From CAZAPG01 sp964486935 (GTDB lineage Bacteria; Chloroflexota; Anaerolineae; 4572-78; J111): a DNA stretch of 64,000 bases. Every line of letters starts with the position of its first letter. Positions within the stretch are counted from its first letter, which is position 1. The position numbers and the translations under genes were made by a program. Shown here piece after piece: positions 27,196 to 36,114 of the stretch. The stretch is from positions 124,001-188,000 of the forward strand of contig CAZAPG010000001.1 in assembly GCA_964486935.1 (NCBI GenBank). Direction: 5' to 3'. The notes beneath the pieces are model-generated. The model did no database searches. It saw only the letters and a list, made by a program, of their open reading frames with translations, and was not told the origin of the DNA.

Positions 27196-29673
27196 TCATT
27201 CATCCACTTCAACTACGCCCAATTGAAAGCTGGTCTGCTCCGGGTTGTCAACCAGCGGCAGCCGCCGGCCCGATTCCAGGTGATACCAGCCCACCAAAAG
27301 TTGATACTCTCCGGCGGGCAACTCCGGCGGCAGCTTTAGCTCGACCCGCTCCGATATCCACTCGCCGGGCTGCCAGGTGCTGGTTGGCCCGGTCTGGGGC
27401 TGCACGTCGCTTTGGGCCACCACCCCGCCTTCGGCGTTGACCAGATGGACAAAGGTAGTAAATGGAAAAATCATCGGTTGGAGGGCCTGCCAGTGCAGAG
27501 TTAAGTCAATCGACTCCCCGGCGGCGGGCGTGTCGTTACTCAACTCAAAACCACGCAGGGCAATGCGGTATCCAAAATTGACGGCCAACGGCGCGTCGAT
27601 TCTTTCCGCCGGCTCGCTATAGCCAACGGGAATGGTGGCGGCCTCCAGCCAGTCGCCGTTATCAACGCTGACCCACAGGCGGTATTCGCCGCGCGGCATA
27701 TCGGCGGGCAGGTTGAGCGGGTAGTGTCCCTCCACCGCCGATGGCCCGGCCGGGTCGATGACCGGCGCGGGGGCGCTTTCAGCCCACACCTGGCCTGCCT
27801 GGTTGCGTAGCTGCACCCGGGCTAACTGCTGCACCGGCGCGTCGTGCCGCCAAATAAGCGTGAGCAGCAGAGGGCGGTCCGGCGACGCCAGCCGCCGGTC
27901 GGTGGTAAAGGCGCGCAGAGTCAAATGGTCGTTAAAAGAAATTCTGCCAACTGTAGCCAGCGGCGGCTCATGATGCAGCCACACGTAGTCGATGCCGGCA
28001 ATCGACAATTTAAAGGCCGGCGGCCTGGCCTGGTAGTAGGTCCAATATTCGCCAAAGGGAACGCCGTTTTGAATTTGCCGCACGTAGTTCATCACATAAT
28101 CGGCGGCGTAAGGCTGGTAGGCGTCATGGCTGGTGACATGTCCTTTAAAATAGGGCCAAAAACTCTGTTCAATAATGGTGGCGACGCGCAGCTCTTCGGC
28201 ATTGGGCTGTTGGTTGAGCCAGGCTGCGGCCTCTTCCATGCCGTCGCCCCAGCCAACCCGAATCAGTTTAGGGGCCAGCCACGGCCCGCCAACCAGCGGA
28301 TTGTAGTAGGTGAGGTAATAGGGATAGTAGGCCAGGCTGAATAGGGGCAGTAGAAAAATAAAGGCAATTTGGTACAGATTTGTATTGAATCGCCCAATCT
28401 TAAATGCCAAAGGGCGTTTAGTGATTAGTAATTGGTAAATAGTCATCAGGCCAAAGGCGGCCAGAATGCACAGGGCAAAGTAGATGGGCAGCAGGTAGCG
28501 GCCATCGCGCTTATCGCCCAGGGTGAGTAGCAAGCTGAACAGGGCAATCCACAGCAGCAGCCGGTTGGCCCACCAACGCGCCGGGCTTTCCTCTGAAAAT
28601 GACGTTTTGGACTCCAGATTTTCATCCTCGTTGTTGCTGCCCTGCCGGGAACTGTCGCGCGCTTGTGCTCCTCTTTTCCACCAATAAATAAAAACGAGTA
28701 GCCCCAGCATCATCAGCGGGGTGGTTTTGAGCAGCCAGTTGGCCGGATAGAAAAAGAGGCCCAAATCGGTAAAGCCTTCGGAAAAGTTGGGCATGAGGGT
28801 GTTGCCTACCGCGTCGGCATCGGCGGCATCGCTGACAAAGCCAAATACTGTCTGGATAACTTGCGCGGGGATAACCCACAGCGCCGGCCACAAGGCTGCC
28901 ACAGTGATGATGGCCGCTCCGCTCCAGAGCAACCCAACGCCCAGGGCGCGACGCAGCGATTGCCGCCGGTGGTAAAGTTCGGCCAGCATAACCAGCCCCA
29001 CAAAGGGCGGCAGCGCGTACGCGGTCGATTTGCTGAGGATAGCCAGCCCGGCCGCAATACCCGACAGGCTGATGAGTCGCCACGACCATTGGCGCAGCGC
29101 GGTGAGGTACAGCAAGACAGAGAAGGTAATAAACACCGAAACCAGCGCGTCGTGGTGCAGTAATTGGGAGTGAGCCAGGTGCAGCGGATGAAAGGCCAGC
29201 AGCAGCGCCGCGGTGATAGCCACCGGCCGGTTGAGCGAGCGCAAAAACCAGAACACCGCCACCACACTCAGCGCGGACAGGGCTACAATAGGCAGCCGCA
29301 TCCAGGGCAAAATCGCGGGGTCAATGCGCTGGTAGTTATCGGGCAGACTTTGCACAAATGCCAGCAGCGAGCCGGCTGCCCGATGGTTGAACAGGTAGTT
29401 GAGGGCCAGCCCAATCGTGCCGGACCACATGGTTGTAACCCCCGGATGGCCGGATTGCAGGGTTAACGGCCAGTTGGCGGTGAGCAGGCCGGTTAAAAAC
29501 TCCATCGAGCGGGTGGCCCAGCGCGGTTCATCGGCGGTAATGAATTTAGTGATGGCCAGCAGGCGGGGAATGAGGGCGATGACAAACAGCGCCAGCCCCA
29601 ACACCGTATCAGAAGCAAGGCTGACCGGGATACTTTTTGGTTTGGTTTGGTCGGTGGCTAAAGGTAATTGCAT
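27196..29673 (-). CDS. GT39-type membrane glycosyltransferase with two C-terminal modules
   Basis: 825 residues, ATG start. The GT-C body has Asp48-Glu49 (TADEPRW), SGHPGVTTMWSG, YYNPLVGG, GWGDGMEE and IAGIDYVWLHH; it is the closest subfamily relative of the 25084 gene next to it. Two tail modules follow: a degenerate one near TLRAFTTD and a clear one near ALRGFELSND (LTLHWQAL, TTFVHLVNAEGG, LPPELPAGEYQLLVGWYH). The loop before the last membrane segment contains a short repeat-encoded stretch (28418-28446), the same loop that is expanded in the 25084 protein. It starts 5 bp after the stop of the 29679 gene. Confidence 0.85.
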   Translation of the reverse strand: MQLPLATDQTKPKSIPVSLASDTVLGLALFVIALIPRLLAITKFITADEPRWATRSMEFLTGLLTANWPLTLQSGHPGVTTMWSGTIGLALNYLFNHRAAGSLLAFVQSLPDNYQRIDPAILPWMRLPIVALSALSVVAVFWFLRSLNRPVAITAALLLAFHPLHLAHSQLLHHDALVSVFITFSVLLYLTALRQWSWRLISLSGIAAGLAILSKSTAYALPPFVGLVMLAELYHRRQSLRRALGVGLLWSGAAIITVAALWPALWVIPAQVIQTVFGFVSDAADADAVGNTLMPNFSEGFTDLGLFFYPANWLLKTTPLMMLGLLVFIYWWKRGAQARDSSRQGSNNEDENLESKTSFSEESPARWWANRLLLWIALFSLLLTLGDKRDGRYLLPIYFALCILAAFGLMTIYQLLITKRPLAFKIGRFNTNLYQIAFIFLLPLFSLAYYPYYLTYYNPLVGGPWLAPKLIRVGWGDGMEEAAAWLNQQPNAEELRVATIIEQSFWPYFKGHVTSHDAYQPYAADYVMNYVRQIQNGVPFGEYWTYYQARPPAFKLSIAGIDYVWLHHEPPLATVGRISFNDHLTLRAFTTDRRLASPDRPLLLTLIWRHDAPVQQLARVQLRNQAGQVWAESAPAPVIDPAGPSAVEGHYPLNLPADMPRGEYRLWVSVDNGDWLEAATIPVGYSEPAERIDAPLAVNFGYRIALRGFELSNDTPAAGESIDLTLHWQALQPMIFPFTTFVHLVNAEGGVVAQSDVQPQTGPTSTWQPGEWISERVELKLPPELPAGEYQLLVGWYHLESGRRLPLVDNPEQTSFQLGVVEVDE
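28418..28446. repeat. Short in-frame repeat patch (GGTAAATAGT / ATTAGTAATT type)
   Basis: The plus strand reads TTAGTGATTAGTAATTGG then TAAATAGTCATC. On the coding strand it encodes MTIYQLLITK. The style matches the intergenic patch at 7885-7922. Confidence 0.45.
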
Positions 29674-29678
29674 TATCT

Positions 29679-32327
29679 TCAGTTCATAATTTCAATAGTG
29701 CCCAGCAAAATGCTGTTATCCGCCGTGGCGCTGTCGCCTGAGACGACGGGCAGCCGTTCCAGCGTGTCGAGCGCGTACATGCCGATTTTCAGCTGATATT
29801 GGCCGGCGGGCATGTCGGGCGGAATGGGGAGTTGGTGATGGTCAACAATTACTTCGCCGGCGCCCCAGCTTGTGGTTGGCAATGTCCAATCCTGGGGAAC
29901 GCTGTCTCGCTGCGCTCTGATATTGCCCTGGGCATCGAGCAGGTGAATGAAAACGCTGTAACTCTGGTTCATTTGGGCCAGGCTGTGCCAGTACAGGGCC
30001 AGGGTCAGCGTATCGCCCCGGCGCAGAATATTGCTGTTTTGGTCGTAGCCGAGGAAGGCGATTTTATCGGCCAGTTTGGCCTGCCGGGAATGGGCCGGAG
30101 AGACATCAGCCGGGCCGGTGGCGGGTTGCAGGGCCAGCCGGTACAGGGCCAGGTAGACACGCGGGTCCAGCGGCTGCTCCGGCGCGCCGCCAACGGGCGT
30201 CACCCGGAGTTGAATTTGGTTTTGCCCGGCGGCCAGAGCAAAGGCGCGGGTGAGGTGGCTTTCTGGCCGGGTGGGGGTGGGGGCCAGGTCGAATGTTTCT
30301 ACCGGCGCGTCGTTGACCGACAGTGACACCTCAACATAATTTGACATGGGCGAAAAGCCGGTTAAAGCCAGCCGGGCCATTTGGGGCCGGGGCAGGTAGA
30401 CCAGCAGACTGCCCTGGTGGCCCATCCATTGGACGGGTTGGTTTAGCGGCGCGCTTTCGGGGTACCAGCCATCCCCCCAGATGAGGGCCTCTTGCGGCGG
30501 CGGAGCGGACGTGTCGCCCGGCGGTACGCGGAAACCGACGATGGTCCCGTCGTCGTAAAAAGGCTGGCCCAGCGCCTGCCGCAACATTTCTTCGGGGAGG
30601 CGGCGGCTGGCCTCATCCAGTTGTTCGGCCAGCCGGTCTCGATGAACAATGACATAGCCAATGTTGTGCCGGGCCAGCAATTCTGCGCCGCGCCGGGTGA
30701 GTTGCTCTAGCGGCGTGGCCGACACGTTGAACAGGCCATCGGTTAGGCTGGCGGGGTACATTAACTCACGCACAAAGGCGGTGGTGTCGATAAATTGGGC
30801 CGACTCCGGGGGCGTGCGGGAGGCAATGCCGCCCACCAGCGGATGGCGATGGATGGTGGCGTAGTACATGTAGTAAAAGGTGGCCTCCTCGCTAACCCGC
30901 CGGTAGGGGGTGAGCACTTCACGGTTGGCGTGCGAGGGCACTTCGAGCACGGCCAGATGGTTGTTTTCCCGGACAATTTGCTGGTAGATGGGGGGCGGCA
31001 CCATCGTGGCGCTATCGACCGGATAGGGGAAGCGGTAAAGGGACTCGAACAGGATGAAGGCGGCCAGGGCAATGTAGCCTGCGGTTCGTTTGACGCCCTG
31101 CCAATCTCTGGAAATGGCAGCCAGGCCGTAAGCGGCCAACACGGCCACGGCCAACTGCACCACCACCGAAATTCGGGCCGGCGCGCGCAGCACGCCCACA
31201 AACGGCAGGTCAACCAGAAAGGCGTAGGGTAGGGCCACAAAGGTGGTGGTATCTTCTATGGTTAGCTCAATCCGCCCCAGAAAGGAGAGGATTGGCCCTA
31301 GCGAAAAAATAAAGGCCAGAACTGCCAGCATAAGCCAAAAGCGGGTGCGAGATTGGGGCTGCTTTTTGAGTCCAATAATCAATAACGCCAGCGCGGCGTA
31401 ACCCAAAAAAACGGTGGTATCTTTCTCGTTTTTGTTGGCCGGGATGTTGATTTCTTCGTAAATGGGTTCAACCAGCGGGTCCCAGACGGGATGCCTTCGG
31501 GCGGGGATGAAATACCCCAACACGTCGGGCGAAAAGTAAAAAAGCCCGGTTCTTTTGAGAAAGCCTTCCTCCTGGCCTTGCAGAATGTGGGGGTATAGGG
31601 GTAAAACGATGACCGCGCCGGCCAGCAGGGCGCCGGCCAGCGTGGCCCAAAATTTGGGGCGTCGCAGGATGGTATGTTTGGTGAACAGGTGATAAAGGAT
31701 AAAGAAGCCGGTAACGGGGAGGGTGAAATAGAGCATGTAGTAGACATGCTCAGAAGCGACGGCCAGCACAAAGGTAAGGGTGGTCAATGCGGCCCGTTTC
31801 AGGGTGAGCTTTTTGAGCAGCAAAAACAGAGCCAGCACGTAAAGCGGCAGCCATTGCAGCACCCACAGCCCCAAATGGGTATCGTGGGCATAATGGCGGG
31901 CGGCAAAGGCAAATATCAGCCCGGCAATGAAGGCGGCTCCACGATGACGGGTCAGGTAATAGCCCAGCAGATAGGTGGTAAAGGCGGTGAGGGGAAAAGA
32001 GATGAGCAGCAGCAGGGTGTAGGTGCGGGTCAGGCCGATAAGCGGCTGGAAGGTTAGCGAGGCCAGTTCGTTAAATGGCGAGGCCAGCAGCAGCGTTCCG
32101 CCGGTTGGGTGAAAAACCAGTTTGGTGAAAGTGGGCCACTCGCCCAGGTTGAGAATAGCCTCTTTAATCCACCACAGGTGCCATAGAAAATAGCGAATGT
32201 CAACGCCCTGGCCGGGAACGGTGTAGGCGAATAACAGGCCGTTAATGGCCGGAAAGGTAACAATGATGGTGATTCCGGTGTAAATTGCCATGAGGCTTAA
32301 AGGTAATTTCCAGCTTGTTAGTTTCAT
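29679..32327 (-). CDS. Large multi-pass membrane protein (GT-C/YfhO-like) with C-terminal beta module
   Basis: 882 residues, ATG start. About 11-12 membrane segments are followed by a soluble outer region. It is not an ArnT-like sequence: conserved points shared with the neighbour at 32369 are FHPTGG, SPFNELASL, ARHYAH, RAPARISVVVQLAVAVLAAYG and PPPIYQQI. The overall pattern resembles uncharacterised GT-C/YfhO-like membrane proteins. After about residue 770 it carries the locus tail module (KIAFLGYDQ, LALYWHSL, YSVFIHLLDAQGN, IPPDMPAGQYQLKIGMY). Its activity is unknown; another surface glycan transfer step is plausible. Confidence 0.75.
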   Translation of the reverse strand: MKLTSWKLPLSLMAIYTGITIIVTFPAINGLLFAYTVPGQGVDIRYFLWHLWWIKEAILNLGEWPTFTKLVFHPTGGTLLLASPFNELASLTFQPLIGLTRTYTLLLLISFPLTAFTTYLLGYYLTRHRGAAFIAGLIFAFAARHYAHDTHLGLWVLQWLPLYVLALFLLLKKLTLKRAALTTLTFVLAVASEHVYYMLYFTLPVTGFFILYHLFTKHTILRRPKFWATLAGALLAGAVIVLPLYPHILQGQEEGFLKRTGLFYFSPDVLGYFIPARRHPVWDPLVEPIYEEINIPANKNEKDTTVFLGYAALALLIIGLKKQPQSRTRFWLMLAVLAFIFSLGPILSFLGRIELTIEDTTTFVALPYAFLVDLPFVGVLRAPARISVVVQLAVAVLAAYGLAAISRDWQGVKRTAGYIALAAFILFESLYRFPYPVDSATMVPPPIYQQIVRENNHLAVLEVPSHANREVLTPYRRVSEEATFYYMYYATIHRHPLVGGIASRTPPESAQFIDTTAFVRELMYPASLTDGLFNVSATPLEQLTRRGAELLARHNIGYVIVHRDRLAEQLDEASRRLPEEMLRQALGQPFYDDGTIVGFRVPPGDTSAPPPQEALIWGDGWYPESAPLNQPVQWMGHQGSLLVYLPRPQMARLALTGFSPMSNYVEVSLSVNDAPVETFDLAPTPTRPESHLTRAFALAAGQNQIQLRVTPVGGAPEQPLDPRVYLALYRLALQPATGPADVSPAHSRQAKLADKIAFLGYDQNSNILRRGDTLTLALYWHSLAQMNQSYSVFIHLLDAQGNIRAQRDSVPQDWTLPTTSWGAGEVIVDHHQLPIPPDMPAGQYQLKIGMYALDTLERLPVVSGDSATADNSILLGTIEIMN

Positions 32328-32368
32328 AACGGTTGGTTCAATCCCGGTTTGGTTTGACGCGCAGCCTG

Positions 32369-34597
32369 CTATTGTTGAACTGTTGGTGAAACATTTTCCG
32401 TCTCCGAGGCCGGAGTGAGGGTTATATTATACACGGCCAGCCCCGCTTTTTGTTCATATGATGGATTGGCCGGGTCTATATGGAAGGTAATCTGGTTGAA
32501 GCCGGCAACTAATGGAAAAGCCGGGGTGAGATGAGTTTCCGGTTCACTGAAAGCCGGGGGCATGGCAAAGGTGTCAACAACAATATTGTTTACCTTGATA
32601 ATACCGGTGGCAGAATTGGAGCCACGGGCGACGGCGGTGATTGACAACTGTTTTGCGTCCGGTTCCGGCTGGTAGATGAGTAGCGCGCCGGTTTGACCCA
32701 TCCGGCGCACCGGGCGCTGATAGGGGTTGAATTCTCTGGGGTACCAGCCGTTGCCCCACAAAATGGTTTCGCTCTGTGGGGGCGCCGCTTTGGCGGCTGG
32801 CGGCACGCGAAAGCCAAGAATCTGGCCGTCGTTGTAAAAGGGGTTCCCCAAAGCCTGGCCTAACATCGAGATAAAAAGCTGCTGTTGCGGCGGGTCAATT
32901 TGCTCGGCCAGCAGGTCTAAATGGACAATAACGTAGCCTATATTTTGCCGGGCCAGCGATTGTGCGCCCTGATTGAGCATTTGGTTGGGGTTGACCGGCA
33001 GAACATCGGGAAAGTTATAGGTAAGTTCGGCGGGGTGCAGCAACTCACGCACAAAAGCGGTCGTGTCGAGAAAATCAATGGGCGACTGGGGCGTTCGGGC
33101 CGTGGCCCCTCCTAAAAGCGGATGTTGATGAATGGTGGCGTAATACATATATTGATAAACCCAGCGCAGATTGAGACTGCCAATAGGGTCTGCCGGATTG
33201 TATTTTTTGCGTAGGGGAATTTCCAGAACGGCCAAACCATTCTTCTCGCCGGCAATTTGCCGGTAGATGGGTGGCGGAACGAGTTGGGCGCTTTCCACGG
33301 GGTAGGGAAACTGAAAGAGGGTCTCAAAAAGAATAAAAACTGCTATGGCCAGATAGCCTGCGGGCTGCCACTTGCCGGGCCGTCGTTTGGCAATGGCGGC
33401 CAGGCCATAGGCGGCCAGCATAGCCACTGCCAGTTGTACGGCAATGGAGAGCCGGGCCGGAGCGCGCAGTAAATTGAAGTAAGGGATGTAATTCAACAGG
33501 GTATACGGCAATATCACCGAGGCTTTGGTGTCCGGGTCAAGCTGAAACTCAACGGGGCCGTAGAAATATAAAATCGGCCCCAGGGAAAAGAAAAAGGCTA
33601 GCAGGCCCAACAACAGCCAGAATGTAATCAATTTGGTGGGGCGCAATGTAAGCCCAATGGCAGCCAGACCCATAGCCGTATAACCAATAAACGTTGTGCC
33701 TTCCACCGGATGTTTGTTGATTTTTTCATACAGCGGTTCCACCAGGGGATGCCAAACCGGATGCAATCTGGCCGGCGTAAAGTACGCCGTGATATCCGGC
33801 GAGAAAAATAGCAGCCCTTGTTCTTTAAGCAGTTCTCCCTGGCTATTCTGCAAAAGCTGCCAATAAATAGGAGAAACCAAAACCATACCTATCACCATTG
33901 CGCTGCCAAACATCAGCCAGAAACGACCCCGGCGCAACACGGGATGGCCCGCTAACCCGTGATAAATAATAAACAAGCCCGTAACCGGCAAGATAAAATA
34001 AAACAGGTAATACACGTGGTCCGACATCACCGCCAGCGCAAAGCTGAGCGCGGCAAAAACGGATGTTTTAAGAGAGGGTTTGTTCAATAAAAAAAACAGG
34101 GCCAGCGTGTAAAGCGGCAGCCACTGGATGGTCCACAAGCCTAAATGCTCGCCGGAATGTGCGTAATGACGCGCCGAAAACGAAAATATTAACCCCCCAA
34201 CAAACGCAGCCCACCGGTTGCGCGTTAAATAATATGCCAGCAGGTAAGTAGTGAACGCAGCCGCAGGAAAAGAGAAAAGCGCCAAAAATGTATGGGTTCT
34301 GGTTAGCCCCAACAGGGGTTGTAATGCTATTGAGGCCAATTCATTAAACAGGGTGGTAATTAGCAATACCCCGCCCGTTGGATGGAAGATTTCTTTGGTA
34401 AAAGTAGGCGATATTTCAAGGTTGAGCAGGGCATGTTTGAACCACCACTCGTGCCACAAAAAATAAAAAGAGTCGTGGAAGCCGCCAGGAATGGTGTAGG
34501 CATATATCAAACCTGTAACTGCCGGGTAAGTTACTATTACCGTTATCAGACTATACAGCCCAAATATGCTTAAATTGCGTCTCCAATGGGTCGCCAT
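32369..34597 (-). CDS. Large multi-pass membrane protein (GT-C/YfhO-like), paralogue lacking the C-terminal module
   Basis: 742 residues, ATG start. It is a paralogue of 29679-32327 along its whole length (FHPTGG, LFNELASIALQPL, ARHYAHS, RAPARLSIAVQLAV, PPPIYRQI, GNGWYPRE). It stops at NVSPTVQQ, where the longer paralogue reads DVSPAHSRQ and continues into the beta module. The pair therefore shows that the module was gained or lost as a unit. The shared extracytoplasmic part before that point (about residues 600-735) is itself probably a carbohydrate-binding-like fold. Its function is unknown. Confidence 0.75.
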   Translation of the reverse strand: MATHWRRNLSIFGLYSLITVIVTYPAVTGLIYAYTIPGGFHDSFYFLWHEWWFKHALLNLEISPTFTKEIFHPTGGVLLITTLFNELASIALQPLLGLTRTHTFLALFSFPAAAFTTYLLAYYLTRNRWAAFVGGLIFSFSARHYAHSGEHLGLWTIQWLPLYTLALFFLLNKPSLKTSVFAALSFALAVMSDHVYYLFYFILPVTGLFIIYHGLAGHPVLRRGRFWLMFGSAMVIGMVLVSPIYWQLLQNSQGELLKEQGLLFFSPDITAYFTPARLHPVWHPLVEPLYEKINKHPVEGTTFIGYTAMGLAAIGLTLRPTKLITFWLLLGLLAFFFSLGPILYFYGPVEFQLDPDTKASVILPYTLLNYIPYFNLLRAPARLSIAVQLAVAMLAAYGLAAIAKRRPGKWQPAGYLAIAVFILFETLFQFPYPVESAQLVPPPIYRQIAGEKNGLAVLEIPLRKKYNPADPIGSLNLRWVYQYMYYATIHQHPLLGGATARTPQSPIDFLDTTAFVRELLHPAELTYNFPDVLPVNPNQMLNQGAQSLARQNIGYVIVHLDLLAEQIDPPQQQLFISMLGQALGNPFYNDGQILGFRVPPAAKAAPPQSETILWGNGWYPREFNPYQRPVRRMGQTGALLIYQPEPDAKQLSITAVARGSNSATGIIKVNNIVVDTFAMPPAFSEPETHLTPAFPLVAGFNQITFHIDPANPSYEQKAGLAVYNITLTPASETENVSPTVQQ

Positions 34598-34640
34598 AAA
34601 GTTATGTTTACCTTGTCAGGTAAGCCCGGTTCGGTCTGGC

Positions 34641-35348
34641 TTACTTAAACAACTTGCACCTGACTACGTAACGCAAGGGGATAAAATTAAAGGGAATTGC
34701 CCGAATTTCACTAATAGTCAACCCATCGGTCAATATCTCTTGCAATAGGGTCAGGTTAAAACTGTGTAAATGCCACTCATCGGTCATTTGATTGGGCGAA
34801 TTGTAGGCATCGCCGTTGCCTTGCAAAAGCCAGCGCGTTAACCCCAGGGCGCTAATGACCCGCTTGACGCGATTAATCCAGGCCTCGTTGGGGATGCTGA
34901 TCACCAAAACGGCATCGGATGTAGCCACACGCGCCATCTCGCGCACTACCTTTTTGGGGTTCAAAACGTGCTCCAATACCTCGCTGCAAACCAGCCTGTG
35001 AAATCTTTTATCGGCAAACGGGAGCCGCTCTGCATTTGTTTGAATCAACTCTGCCTGACGATAAGCCAGCCGCTTTTGAGATTTTCTGATTAGAAATGTT
35101 GATAAATCAATGCCGTGCAGTTGGTTGGATGGAATTTGTTGGAGCACATTGCCCGCCCCGCAGCCAACTTCTAACACAATATCTTGCGGGCCGGCATTTA
35201 AGAAATGCAAAATAGTTTTTACGCGGCGGCGCTCAACCCAACGGATTAGAAAATTGGAGCGAAGATGATAAGCCTCGGGGTCATATTTTTGGGCCATCTC
35301 TTCGTTCCACTGAATAAATTGGGCATTGTCGTTAAACTTGGCAGCCAT
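34641..35348 (-). CDS. Class I SAM-dependent methyltransferase
   Basis: 235 residues, soluble. Motif I is VLEVGCGAGN (about 58-67), followed by an acidic beta-2 region (LHGIDLSTFLI) and post-motifs NAERLPFADKRFH and CSEVLEHVLNP, as in the Methyltransf_11 family. The C-terminus is long enough for substrate contacts (EWHLHSFNLTLL). The substrate is unknown; methylation of a sugar or a lipid-linked glycan fits the neighbourhood. It lies 19 bp from the next methyltransferase gene, which is only distantly related. Confidence 0.85.
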   Translation of the reverse strand: MAAKFNDNAQFIQWNEEMAQKYDPEAYHLRSNFLIRWVERRRVKTILHFLNAGPQDIVLEVGCGAGNVLQQIPSNQLHGIDLSTFLIRKSQKRLAYRQAELIQTNAERLPFADKRFHRLVCSEVLEHVLNPKKVVREMARVATSDAVLVISIPNEAWINRVKRVISALGLTRWLLQGNGDAYNSPNQMTDEWHLHSFNLTLLQEILTDGLTISEIRAIPFNFIPLRYVVRCKLFK

Positions 35349-35367
35349 TTGCCTTCCCTGTTATTTA

Positions 35368-36114
35368 TTAGTTGGCCGGTTTTCTGGCTACACAAAGTAA
35401 CGAAACACCAAACGGCAGGTTCATATGGCGCAAAATTGGCCGCTCTGCTGAAAAGATAAATTCCAGAATCTTGTTGCTCCAGGTGGGGTGAAGATCGTTT
35501 TCGCTGGTTCCCTGAATATTGTTTCCCGACAGGCGGAGAATTAATCGCCCTACCCAAATGAGCGGGAACAAAAACGTGTTGGTGTAAGTGAGTTTGTTGA
35601 CAATTAAGCCATTGGTTTCCAGCTTTCTGCGCAGTTGAGCGGCGGTGTAGCGCCGGTGGTGGTGGCTCACTTCATCTTGCAACCCCCACAGAAAATTAAA
35701 GGCGGGGGTAAAAATAACCAGCGAGCCATCCGGTTTCAATAATCGGGCCACGGCTTGCAAGGCCGACTCGTCATCTTCCAAATGCTCAATCAGGTCCAGG
35801 GCCATGATGACATCAAACGACGAGTCGCCAAAAGGTGGCCCCACGCCATCGCCCAGCGTTAACTGGGTGAGCCGGCGCGATTGGCAAAATTTAAGGGCAT
35901 CGGTTGAGAAGTCAAGCCCCACCAGGTTGGTATAGCCGCGCTGCTGAAGATACTCCAGATTAAAACCGGTGCCGCAGCCAATATCTAATATTTTGGGGGC
36001 GGTGTAGCCGCTTAAAATTTGCAGCACCCAGTCAAAAATAATTTTGCGGCGGCCAATGTACCACCAGTGGGTTTGCTCCAGCCCGTGAATGTGGCTGTAC
36101 ATTTCTTTTTTCAT
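35368..36114 (-). CDS. Class I SAM-dependent methyltransferase coupled to asparagine synthetase gene
   Basis: 248 residues from the ATG at 36114, which overlaps the upstream asnB stop as ATGA; a GTG 17 codons earlier would overlap asnB much further and is rejected. Motif I is KILDIGCGTG (about 41-50), followed by LVGLDFSTDAL, MALDLIEHLEDDE and the C-terminal hydrophobic segment FLFPLIWVGRL. HWWYIGRR near the N-terminus is common in methyltransferases of polysaccharide clusters. The substrate is unknown. Confidence 0.85.
   Translation of the reverse strand: MKKEMYSHIHGLEQTHWWYIGRRKIIFDWVLQILSGYTAPKILDIGCGTGFNLEYLQQRGYTNLVGLDFSTDALKFCQSRRLTQLTLGDGVGPPFGDSSFDVIMALDLIEHLEDDESALQAVARLLKPDGSLVIFTPAFNFLWGLQDEVSHHHRRYTAAQLRRKLETNGLIVNKLTYTNTFLFPLIWVGRLILRLSGNNIQGTSENDLHPTWSNKILEFIFSAERPILRHMNLPFGVSLLCVARKPAN

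Noticed and set aside
32369..34597. Pseudogene status of the shorter membrane protein paralogue
   Set aside because: The frame is intact, membrane segments and conserved motifs are kept, and the only difference is the absence of the terminal module.
34620..34644. 7-bp hairpin GTAAGCC/GGCTTAC between the 32369 and 34641 genes
   Set aside because: No T run on either strand and it overlaps a stop codon; too weak to call a terminator.
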